Origin: an uncultured Oscillibacter sp.
GTDB taxonomy: Bacteria; Bacillota; Clostridia; Oscillospirales; Oscillospiraceae
Direction of reading: 5' to 3'
DNA: 13,165 nucleotides
Assembly: GCA_946530565.1 (NCBI GenBank)
Contig: CAMNAE010000019.1
Coordinates: 1-13,165, forward strand
Part shown: one piece after another, positions 1 through 5,783 of the stretch
Position numbering within the stretch: position 1 is the stretch's first letter
Layout of the letters: every line of letters begins with the position of its first letter
The notes under the pieces: model-generated
Told to the model about the DNA's origin: nothing
Databases searched by the model: none
Seen by the model: only the letters and a program-made list of their open reading frames with translations
Program-made: the position numbers and the translations under genes

Positions 1-2
1 GG

Positions 3-158
3 CGCAACGCTTTCGCAGCTGTGAGAAGGCTTGATGGCCAATACGTGCAGCAGCAAACGTCGATCGATCTGCAGATCGAGGATGCTGCGGACCGGCAGAC
101 AGGATCCATGCATGATGCAGCGACGCGGCTGAAAAAGGTCGTGTGGCGTTTTCTTTGA
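3..158 (+). CDS. C-terminal tail of an unidentified protein (partial, cut at the left edge)
   Basis: An open frame runs in from the left edge and stops at TGA 156-158, giving 51 residues. The residues are mostly polar and helix-forming, with many Gln, Asp and Ala, and end in a basic-hydrophobic KKVVWRFL. I recognise no family, and no catalytic motif is visible. Third codon positions are only about 60% G or C, clearly less biased than in the genes downstream. This could mean a horizontally acquired or decaying gene, or a chance open frame. A small hairpin followed by T residues lies just after the stop, which mildly supports a real gene end. Sequence to the left of the window would settle it. 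Confidence 0.35.
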   Translation, partial: RNAFAAVRRLDGQYVQQQTSIDLQIEDAADRQTGSMHDAATRLKKVVWRFL

Positions 159-162
159 TCAC

Positions 163-179
163 AGCGCAAAAGCGCTTTT
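163..179 (+). terminator. Possible weak intrinsic terminator
   Basis: AGCGC, an AAAA loop and GCGCT (163-176) form a 5-bp stem followed by TTT. It sits 4 nt after the stop of the partial frame at the left edge. The stem is short and the T run is brief, so termination would be weak. Confidence 0.35.
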
Positions 180-244
180 AACGCAGCCGAAAAACGAAAA
201 TCGCCCGCAGCGGCGGTTAAAACAGTACATCAGGAGGAACATCC

Positions 245-721
245 ATGGACTACGACAAGGAACTGGAGCAGCGACGGCACGAGGAGGCCGTGCTGCAGTT
301 CGAGCATTTCAACAACGACGACGCGCTCGCGCTGGGCCTGAAGGCCGTTGAGATCGCGCGCGAAAGAAATGCCGCGGTCGTGCTCGAGATCGAGGTCAAC
401 GGCATCGAGCGCTTCCATGTAAATCTCCCCGGCACGAACGGCCGGCAGTGCATGTGGATCCGCCGCAAGGCGAACACCGTCCGCATGGCGCAGATCAGCT
501 CGTACCACGCCGGGCAGATCTTGAAAAAGAACGGCGGCGCCGACATCGCCGTCGCCTGGGGCATGAGCCGCGATGAGTACACCGACCTCGGCGGCTCCTT
601 CCCGATCACGCTCAAAGATACCGGCATCATCGGCGCCTTCACCTGCTCCGGCCTCACCGAAGAGGGTGACCATCAGCTGATCGTCGACGCGATCTGTGCC
701 TATCTCGGCGTGACGCTCTGA
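245..721 (+). CDS. UPF0303 / HbpS-like (heme-degrading domain) family protein
   Basis: A 158-residue soluble protein whose whole length resembles the UPF0303 family (HbpS/GlcG-like fold, Pfam PF03928 group), the family that includes yeast YBR137W and many bacterial proteins labelled 'heme-degrading domain-containing'. The family is usually about 160 residues, so this copy is complete. Recognisable stretches are the central RFHVNLPGTNG followed by QCMWIRRKANTV (roughly residues 57-81) and the C-terminal part with FPITLKDTGIIGAFTCSGL (about 119-137) then DHQLIVDAI. There is no signal peptide or membrane segment, so it is probably cytoplasmic. The start is well supported by AGGAGG at 232-237, 7 nt upstream of the ATG. 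Biochemical function is not firmly established for this family, and heme binding is inferred from HbpS relatives only. It is a single-gene unit convergent with the iron-uptake operon, which is suggestive but not proof of an iron or heme role. Confidence 0.85.
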   Translation: MDYDKELEQRRHEEAVLQFEHFNNDDALALGLKAVEIARERNAAVVLEIEVNGIERFHVNLPGTNGRQCMWIRRKANTVRMAQISSYHAGQILKKNGGADIAVAWGMSRDEYTDLGGSFPITLKDTGIIGAFTCSGLTEEGDHQLIVDAICAYLGVTL

Positions 722-832
722 GCTCCGCGCGCAGCGCACGTTCACCATCTGAGCCCGCCCCGCGCGTCCCGAAACCAGGGTCCGTAGGGCAGACTGCTCC
801 GGTAATCGATGATCAATGAATCCGAAAAATAA

Positions 833-871
833 CGCCGGCGGGCCTGGATACCAGACCCGTCGGCGCTTTTT
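833..871. terminator. Bidirectional intrinsic terminator between UPF0303 gene and feo operon
   Basis: A long hairpin has arms 833-847 and 851-865, 15 pairs with one C/A mismatch and one G/T wobble, around an ATA loop. On the + strand it is followed by TTTTT (867-871). On the minus strand the product is followed by TTATTTTT (complement of 824-831). It lies between two converging units, 111 bp after the UPF0303 stop and 12 bp beyond the last gene of the iron operon, so it can end both. The 111 bp between 722 and 832 hold nothing else that I recognise. Confidence 0.85.
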
Positions 872-883
872 AAGTTGATGATC

Positions 884-1087
884 TCACTGCACAGCGCTTC
901 CGGACGCGTCATGCGCGTGCTGCCCGCAGGCGTGGGAGCAGCCGGAGCAGTTCCCGCCGCAGCCACCGCCGCAGTCCGCGCAGGAGCCGCTGCAGCCGCT
1001 CCTGCCCGAGAGAAGGTAGCGGATATCGAGCGCCACGATCACGATCAGCACGGCGCCGACAAGGATATGACCCAAAATCGACGGCAT
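884..1087 (-). CDS. FeoB-associated Cys-rich membrane protein
   Basis: A 67-residue protein with one N-terminal membrane segment (about residues 4-26, LGHILVGAVLIVIVAL core), then a short Gly/Cys-rich tail. Seven cysteines (32, 36, 39, 43, 47, 50, 54) are spaced mostly by two or three small residues, and two histidines follow near the end. This layout is typical of the FeoB-associated Cys-rich membrane proteins (Pfam PF12669) encoded right after feoB in Firmicutes. Its role is not well defined. The cysteines could bind or pass on Fe(II) at the membrane, by analogy with FeoC-like partners, but that is inference. It is the last gene of the feo operon, 72 nt after feoB, with a GAAAGGAAG ribosome site (1097-1105) about 9 nt before the ATG. 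The operon terminator follows directly. Confidence 0.88.
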   Translation of the reverse strand: MPSILGHILVGAVLIVIVALDIRYLLSGRSGCSGSCADCGGGCGGNCSGCSHACGQHAHDASGSAVQ

Positions 1088-1159
1088 ATCACTTCACTTC
1101 CTTTCATTCATCCGGCGGTTTTTCAGCGGCTTGCGGAACCGCGCACAGCGTGTCCGCGC

Positions 1160-3460
1160 TCAGTTCGCGGCGGCTGCTGCGGCGGCCACGCTCGTCACGG
1201 CCTTCGTGCCCTCTTCGGGGACATAGCCGCGGCGCACGAGCAGGTAGATGATCAGGGCGATGAGTGCGATGCCGATCACGGTCCCTGGTCCGAAGGCCAC
1301 CTGGCCGACCGCGACGCCCGCGACATTATAGGTGATGAACGCGCACACATAGGCCCACAGGCACATGTAGCCGATCGCGCCGAGCGTCCACTTGGCGTTG
1401 TTCATCTCGCGCTTGATCGCGCCCATGGCGGCAAAGCAGGGGGCGCAGAGCAGGTTGAAGACCATGAAGGCGAAGGCCGCGATCGGGCTGAAGTCCTCGG
1501 CCACGCGGTCCCAGAGCTGCTCGCCGTTCTCGCCGAGCTCGTCCTCGCCGCCCTGATCGTCATAGTTGTAGAGCACGCCGAAGGTGCCGACGACCTCCTC
1601 CTTGGCGACAAGGCCGGTGATCGTGGCGACGGTCGGCTTCCAGGACCCGAAGCCGAGCGGCTTGAAGATCGGGGAGATCGTGTTGCCGATGCCGGCGAGG
1701 ATCGAGTCGTCCATCGGGGCGGCCTCGTCGGCGCTGATGCCCATGCGGGCGGCGACGGACTCGACATACTCCTCGGTCGCGACGGACTCGTCCTCCCAGA
1801 GATTGTCGACCATGCCGAACTGGCCGTTCACGGTGCCGAAGCTCGAGAGGAACCAGATGATGATCGAGGAGACGAGGATCACGCTGCCGGCGCGCTTGAT
1901 GAAGGACCAGCCGCGCTCCCAGGTCGCGCGGAGCACATTGCCCACCGAGGGCACATGATAGCTCGGGAGCTCCATGACGAAGGGAGAGGGCTCGCCGGCG
2001 AACATCTTGAACTTCTTGAGCATGATGCCGGAGATGATGATCGAGGCCATGCCGATGAAGTAGGCAGAGGCGGCGACCCAGGCGGACTCGTTGAAGAGGG
2101 CGCCCGCGATCAGGCCGATGATCGGCATCTTCGCGCCGCAGGGCATGAAGGTCGTGGTCATAACGGTCATCTTGCGGTCACGGTCCTGCTCGATCGTGCG
2201 GGAGGCCATGATGCCGGGGATGCCGCAGCCGGTCGCGACGAGCATCGGGATGAAGCTCTTGCCGGAGAGGCCGAAGTGGCGGAAGATACGGTCCATGACG
2301 AAGGCCACGCGCGCCATGTAGCCGATATCCTCGAGGATCGCGAGGAGCAGGAACAGCACGAGCATCTGGGGCACGAAGCCCAGAACCGCGCCGACACCGG
2401 CGACGATGCCGTCCTGGATGAGGCCGTAGAGCACGGAGCCCTCGGTCACGCCGACCGCGCCGAGGATGGTGTCAAATAAGCCGGGGACCCACTCGCCGAA
2501 GATCACGTCGTTCGTGAAGTCGGTCGCGGCGGTGCCGATCGAAATGCTCCAGCCGCCCATCGCGATCGCGTAGATGAGGAACATGACGACCGCGAAGATC
2601 GGCAGGCCGAGAACGCGGCTCGTCACGATCTGGTCGATCTTGTCGGAGGCGGAGAGCGCGTGCTTGGCCGCCTTTTTCTTTACGCCCTTTTCGACGACGG
2701 AGGCGATGTAGGCATAGCGCTGGTTCGTAATGATGCTCTCGGCGTCGTCGTCGAGCTGCTTCTCGCAGTCCACGATGTGCTGCTCGATGTCGGCCGCGGT
2801 CGCGGCGTCGAGCCTGAGCTCGCTGAGGATCTTCTCGTCGCGCTCAAAGACCTTGACCGCGTACCAGCGGAGGTTCGTCGCCGGGACCTGGTCCTGCAGG
2901 CTCTCTTCAATATGGGCGATCGCGTGCTCGACGGGGCCGTTGAAGACGCGGGGCATCTCGCCGGCGCGCTTTTGCTGCGCGGCCTCGACCGCGAGCTTCG
3001 CGGCCTCCTGGCTGCCCTCGTTTTTCAGGGCGCTGATCTCGACGACGCGGCAGCCGAGCTTTTCAGAGAGCGCGGCGAGGTCGATCTCGTCGCCGTTGCG
3101 GCGTACAAGGTCGATCATGTTGACGGCCACGACAACCGGGATACCGATCTCGATGAGCTGGGTCGTGAGGTACAGGTTGCGCTCGATGTTCGTGCCGTCG
3201 ACGATGTTCAGGATCGCGTCGGGCTTTTCGTTCACGAGATAGCTTCTCGAGACGACCTCCTCGAGCGTGTAGGGCGAGAGCGAGTAGATGCCGGGCAGGT
3301 CCTGAATGATCACGTCGTCATAGCCCTTGAGACGGCCCTCTTTCTTTTCGACCGTGACGCCGGGCCAGTTGCCGACATACTGACGCGAGCCCGTCAGCGC
3401 GTTGAACAGCGTCGTTTTGCCGCTGTTCGGATTGCCCGCAAGGGCAATTTTGATCTCCAT
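1160..3460 (-). CDS. feoB: Ferrous iron transport protein B (FeoB)
   Basis: The main Fe(II) permease of the Feo system, an inner-membrane protein with a cytosolic G domain. It is 766 residues, the normal size. The N-terminal GTPase shows G1 GNPNSGKT (9-16), G2 GVTVE (34-38), G3 DLPG (54-57), G4 NMID (114-117) and G5 SALK (143-146). A helical regulatory domain follows to about residue 270, then the membrane part. The first gate repeat holds the conserved ATGCGIPGIMASR (C412) and TFMPCGAKMP (C441). The second holds LLCAPCFAAMG (C672, C675). Two acidic loops (about 551-590 and 632-652) interrupt the C-terminal half. The protein ends in a run of seven Ala. I chose the ATG at 3460 rather than an in-frame ATG at 3484 because AAGGAGA (3468-3474) lies 7 nt before it and the protein then begins MEIKIALAGNPN, as in the family. 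It is the third gene of the operon, 75 nt after feoA2. Confidence 0.98.
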   Translation of the reverse strand: MEIKIALAGNPNSGKTTLFNALTGSRQYVGNWPGVTVEKKEGRLKGYDDVIIQDLPGIYSLSPYTLEEVVSRSYLVNEKPDAILNIVDGTNIERNLYLTTQLIEIGIPVVVAVNMIDLVRRNGDEIDLAALSEKLGCRVVEISALKNEGSQEAAKLAVEAAQQKRAGEMPRVFNGPVEHAIAHIEESLQDQVPATNLRWYAVKVFERDEKILSELRLDAATAADIEQHIVDCEKQLDDDAESIITNQRYAYIASVVEKGVKKKAAKHALSASDKIDQIVTSRVLGLPIFAVVMFLIYAIAMGGWSISIGTAATDFTNDVIFGEWVPGLFDTILGAVGVTEGSVLYGLIQDGIVAGVGAVLGFVPQMLVLFLLLAILEDIGYMARVAFVMDRIFRHFGLSGKSFIPMLVATGCGIPGIMASRTIEQDRDRKMTVMTTTFMPCGAKMPIIGLIAGALFNESAWVAASAYFIGMASIIISGIMLKKFKMFAGEPSPFVMELPSYHVPSVGNVLRATWERGWSFIKRAGSVILVSSIIIWFLSSFGTVNGQFGMVDNLWEDESVATEEYVESVAARMGISADEAAPMDDSILAGIGNTISPIFKPLGFGSWKPTVATITGLVAKEEVVGTFGVLYNYDDQGGEDELGENGEQLWDRVAEDFSPIAAFAFMVFNLLCAPCFAAMGAIKREMNNAKWTLGAIGYMCLWAYVCAFITYNVAGVAVGQVAFGPGTVIGIALIALIIYLLVRRGYVPEEGTKAVTSVAAAAAAAN

Positions 3461-3496
3461 GGGTATATCTCCTTCCAAAAACATTGCGCAAGAGAA

Positions 3497-3510
3497 TTAG
3501 TTTTACCTAA
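3497..3510. promoter_or_regulatory. Candidate metal-repressor half-sites in the feoA2-feoB gap
   Basis: The 75-bp gap between feoA2 and feoB contains an AT-rich inverted repeat, TTAG-N6-CTAA. It shares TTAG/CTAA arms with the palindrome over the main feo promoter, but the arms here are only four bases and the spacing differs. On the minus strand a TATACC hexamer (3516-3521) lies just before it and could be a weak -10 for an internal feoB promoter. I see no good -35. Treat as a candidate only. Confidence 0.3.
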
Positions 3511-3535
3511 CCTTCGGGTATAAAGGATCTTAGTC

Positions 3536-3757
3536 TCAGTTAACCTCGATCATCTCGGCGTCCGCCTTGCGCACCGAGAGCTCGTAGCCCCGCACGTTCA
3601 GCTCCATCGGGTCGCCGAGCGGCGCGACCTTGCGCACCAGGATCTCAACGCCCTTGGTGATGCCCATGTCCATGATGCGGCGCTTGACAGGGCCCTCGCC
3701 GTGCAGGCGCGCGACCGTCACAGTCTCGCCGACAGCGACATCTTTGAGTGTTTTCAT
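3536..3757 (-). CDS. feoA: FeoA family protein (second copy in operon)
   Basis: A 73-residue cytosolic FeoA-type protein, an SH3-like beta barrel that assists FeoB in Fe(II) uptake, probably by contacting it at the inner face of the membrane. The family signature RRIMDMGITKGVEI lies at about residues 26-39 and is followed by the usual APLGDPMELNVRGYELSVRKADAEMI tail (45-70, the part that carries the last beta strands). Length matches the family (about 70-80). The ATG at 3757 is preceded by GGAAGGAAC at a suitable distance. It lies 30 nt after feoA1 and is about as distant from that copy as two separate FeoA subfamilies are, so the pair does not look like a recent duplication. Confidence 0.95.
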   Translation of the reverse strand: MKTLKDVAVGETVTVARLHGEGPVKRRIMDMGITKGVEILVRKVAPLGDPMELNVRGYELSVRKADAEMIEVN

Positions 3758-3787
3758 ATCGGTTCCTTCCTCTCTTTCATCCCTGCA

Positions 3788-4000
3788 TCAAACCATGATG
3801 CGATTGGCCATATCCCGGTTGAGCGCGACGCGGCTGTCCTTCACCTGTACGATCAGGTTTCCGCCGACCTCGCTCACGACCATGATATCCGAATCCACCA
3901 CGAAGCCCAGCTCAGCCAGGTGCTGGCGGACCTCGTCCTTCCCGGTGATCTTGCGGATCGTCTGCTTTTCACCGGGGGTTGCCATGCTCAACGGCAGCAC
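3788..4000 (-). CDS. feoA: FeoA family protein (first copy in operon, GTG start)
   Basis: A 70-residue FeoA-like SH3-fold protein, first gene of the iron operon. The body reads ITGKDEVRQHLAELGFVV (about 19-36) and ends with VKDSRVALNRDMANRIMV, typical of the clostridial FeoA subgroup that begins LPLSM. The frame is open up to 4090, but I place the start at GTG 4000: AAAGGAG lies 8 nt upstream, and the protein then begins MLPLSMATPGE, as relatives do. The longer version would add 30 basic, low-complexity residues with no family match. FeoA proteins help FeoB function, and the exact job of each of two copies in such operons is not settled. The leader between promoter and start is about 120 nt. 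Confidence 0.92.
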   Translation of the reverse strand: MLPLSMATPGEKQTIRKITGKDEVRQHLAELGFVVDSDIMVVSEVGGNLIVQVKDSRVALNRDMANRIMV

Positions 4001-4087
4001 GACTCTCTCTCCTTTCGGAACGCTCAGGAAGCGCCCTCCCGCCTTGCTTGTTCCCGCAAAGGGCCGGGGCTTCCGGGGAAACTGCGG

Positions 4088-4102
4088 CACGCATGATGCG
4101 TG
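4088..4102 (-). other. Small hairpin in the feo leader
   Basis: CACGCA-TGA-TGCGTG forms a 6-bp stem with a 3-nt loop near the 5' end of the predicted feo mRNA. The rest of the leader (4001-4087) contains two copies of a CCGGGG motif and the ribosome site, but no riboswitch class I recognise. A role in mRNA stability is possible and unproven. Confidence 0.4.
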
Positions 4103-4115
4103 AGTTAAACATCGT

Positions 4116-4143
4116 TAACCATGGTTAGTTTATATGAACTAAC
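4116..4143. promoter_or_regulatory. Candidate metal-dependent repressor operator over the feo promoter
   Basis: A 20-bp near-perfect palindrome (4124-4143, arms GTTAGTT and AACTAAC) pairs at nine of ten positions, with T4131/G4136 the only exception. A perfect 12-bp palindrome TAACCATGGTTA (4116-4127) overlaps its edge. The half-sites GGTTAG and CTAAC recall those of DtxR/IdeR/MntR-type repressors (TTAGG...CCTAA) more than the classic Fur box. The site covers the -10 region of feo, so iron-dependent repression is the natural reading. The regulator itself is not in the window. Confidence 0.6.
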
Positions 4144-4155
4144 ATCGTTTGTCAA
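4129..4155 (-). promoter_or_regulatory. Promoter of the feo operon
   Basis: On the minus strand, TTGACA (complement of 4150-4155) is a perfect -35 box. TATAAA (complement of 4129-4134) serves as the -10, with a 15-bp spacer, slightly short of the ideal 17. Transcription would start near 4122, about 120 nt before the feoA1 start. The -10 lies inside the palindrome at 4124-4143, so a bound repressor would block polymerase. The 333-bp stretch between feoA1 and mgtE (4001-4333) holds this promoter, its operator, the feo leader and the divergent mgtE promoter. I see no gene in it. Confidence 0.75.
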
Positions 4156-4261
4156 GACAGTTTTGATGTTTTTTTTATATTCTCCATTTTGCCGGTCCAA
4201 GCGGCTTTTTCTTTTTAACGACGCATGAAAAAAGAGTCGCTCGTTCGGGCACTGATTCCGG

Positions 4262-4290
4262 TTGACAGCGCCGCCCTTTCCGATTAAAAT
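4262..4290 (+). promoter_or_regulatory. Promoter of mgtE
   Basis: TTGACA (4262-4267), a 17-bp spacer and TAAAAT (4285-4290) make a near-consensus housekeeping promoter. Transcription would start near 4297, leaving a leader of only about 37 nt. ATATTAT occurs twice, at 4289-4295 and 4300-4306, exactly 11 bp apart across the start site, and could be an operator. The leader is too short for an M-box magnesium riboswitch. Confidence 0.8.
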
Positions 4291-4333
4291 ATTATCGTGA
4301 TATTATGCGTTTTCGCGGGAAGGAGGCTGCGCC

Positions 4334-5716
4334 ATGTTTGAAACGGAGCAGGAGCGCGACCGGATGGTCGAACACATCAAGGATCTGATCGGTCGAAAAC
4401 GATACGCTGAGCTCCGCGACGAGCTTCTCCCGATGGAGGCGGCCGACATCGCGCTGCTGTGCGCCGACCTCGACGAGGACGTGCCCCTGGTGTTCCGGCT
4501 TCTTCCCAAGGAGCTCGCGGCCGAGGTCTTCGTCGAGCTGGACTCCGACGAACAGGAGCTGCTGATCCGCGGCTTTTCGAACTCCGAGCTCAAAGAGGTG
4601 CTCGATGAGCTCTACCTCGACGATACCGTCGACATCGTCGAGGAGATGCCGGCAAACGTCGTCAAGCGGATATTGCAGCACTCGGATCCCGAGACGCGCA
4701 AGCGCATTAACGAGATCCTAAAGTATCCCGAGGACTCCGCCGGCAGCATCATGACCACGGAGTTTGTAGACCTCAAAAAGGATATGACCGTCGAGGACGC
4801 CCTGAAGCGCATCCGCCGCACGGGTCCCGACAAGGAAACGATCAACATCTCCTTCGTGATCGACGCCAACCGGCGCCTGCTCGGCACGGTCTCGATCCGC
4901 ACGCTGCTCCTCGCCGAGGATGATGACGTGATCGGCGACATCATGGACTCGAACGTGATCTCCGTGCAGACGCTCGACGACCAGGAGGACGTCGCCCGCA
5001 TGCTGAGCAAGTACGATTTTCTCGCGCTCCCGGTCGTGGACACAGAAAACCGGCTCGTCGGCATCGTCACGGTCGACGACGCGATCGACGTTCTGCAGGA
5101 GGAGGTCACCGAGGATATTGAGAAGATGGCGGCCATTCTGCCGACCGACAAGCCGTATTTAAAGACCGGCGTGTTCGAGACCTTCAAGGTCCGCATCCCC
5201 TGGCTGCTGCTGCTGATGATCTCAGCGACCTTCACCGGGCAGATCATCGCGCACTTCGAAAGCGCGCTCGCGGCCTTTACGGTGCTCACAGCCTATATCC
5301 CGATGCTCATGGACACGGGCGGCAACTGCGGCTCGCAGGCCTCGGTCACGGTCATCCGCGGCATCTCCCTAAACGAGATCGAGTTTTCCGACCTCCCGCA
5401 GGTCATATGGAAGGAGCTGCGCGTCTCGCTGATCTGCGGCAGCGTGCTCGCGGTGGCGAACTTCGCAAAGCTCATCCTCGTCGACCAGATCCTCTTCCAC
5501 AACCCGGCCGTCACGGTCACGGTCGCCTTCGTCGTCTGCGTCACGCTCGTATGCACGGTCGCCTGCGCGAAGCTCGTCGGCTGCTCGCTTCCGATGTTTG
5601 CCAAGCGCCTCGGCTTCGACCCGGCCGTCATGGCCTCGCCCTTCATCACGACGATCGTCGACGCGATCTCGCTTCTGATCTACTTCCGCTTTACGACACT
5701 GATCCTTGGGATCTGA
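4334..5716 (+). CDS. mgtE: Magnesium transporter MgtE
   Basis: A homodimeric Mg2+ channel/transporter of the cytoplasmic membrane. It is 460 residues, complete. The order of parts is the family standard: acidic helical N domain (about 10-135), two CBS domains (about 136-200 and 203-260), a connecting plug helix (about 262-285) and a membrane domain with five segments (286-460). The membrane part carries the signature LMDTGGNCGSQAS (325-337) and, near the end, ITTIVDA (438-444) whose Asp443 corresponds to the pore selectivity aspartate. In the family the N and CBS domains bind Mg2+ and close the pore when the ion is plentiful, so activity can be self-regulated without an RNA switch. GGAAGGAGG (4317-4325) gives a strong ribosome site 8 nt before the ATG. 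It has its own promoter and terminator and diverges from the feo operon. Some MgtE proteins also pass other divalent ions, but the sequence does not show that here. Confidence 0.97.
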   Translation: MFETEQERDRMVEHIKDLIGRKRYAELRDELLPMEAADIALLCADLDEDVPLVFRLLPKELAAEVFVELDSDEQELLIRGFSNSELKEVLDELYLDDTVDIVEEMPANVVKRILQHSDPETRKRINEILKYPEDSAGSIMTTEFVDLKKDMTVEDALKRIRRTGPDKETINISFVIDANRRLLGTVSIRTLLLAEDDDVIGDIMDSNVISVQTLDDQEDVARMLSKYDFLALPVVDTENRLVGIVTVDDAIDVLQEEVTEDIEKMAAILPTDKPYLKTGVFETFKVRIPWLLLLMISATFTGQIIAHFESALAAFTVLTAYIPMLMDTGGNCGSQASVTVIRGISLNEIEFSDLPQVIWKELRVSLICGSVLAVANFAKLILVDQILFHNPAVTVTVAFVVCVTLVCTVACAKLVGCSLPMFAKRLGFDPAVMASPFITTIVDAISLLIYFRFTTLILGI

Positions 5717-5722
5717 GACATG

Positions 5723-5754
5723 ACAAGCGCCCGGGACTTCCGGGCGCTTGTTTT
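5723..5754 (+). terminator. Strong intrinsic terminator after mgtE
   Basis: ACAAGCGCCCGG (5723-5734) pairs perfectly with 5740-5751 around a GACTT loop, a 12-bp stem running into TTTT (5751-5754). It begins 6 nt after the mgtE stop. A second T run (5761-5765) follows. The next gene starts only 29 nt beyond. Confidence 0.9.
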
Positions 5755-5783
5755 GAACGCTTTTTGACTGTGAGGGCTGCCCC

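Noticed and set aside
875..2479. A 534-codon open frame on the + strand opposite feoB
   Set aside because: Its product is a low-complexity mix of Asp, Glu, Arg, Gly, Ala and His with no domain, as expected opposite a GC-rich gene. feoB on the other strand carries every family motif.
4001..4090. Longer N terminus for the first FeoA, starting at the ATG at 4090
   Set aside because: The extra 30 residues match no FeoA. The ribosome site AAAGGAG is positioned for the GTG at 4000.
4001..4122. Riboswitch in the feo leader
   Set aside because: The 120-nt leader has one small hairpin and GC-rich motifs but none of the conserved cores of riboswitch classes that I can recognise by eye. A covariance-model search would be needed to be certain.
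4191..4216. GCCG/CGGC stem followed by T-rich sequence, as a + strand terminator
   Set aside because: Only four base pairs with a 7-nt loop, and no + strand transcript is expected to end there. It lies between divergent promoters.
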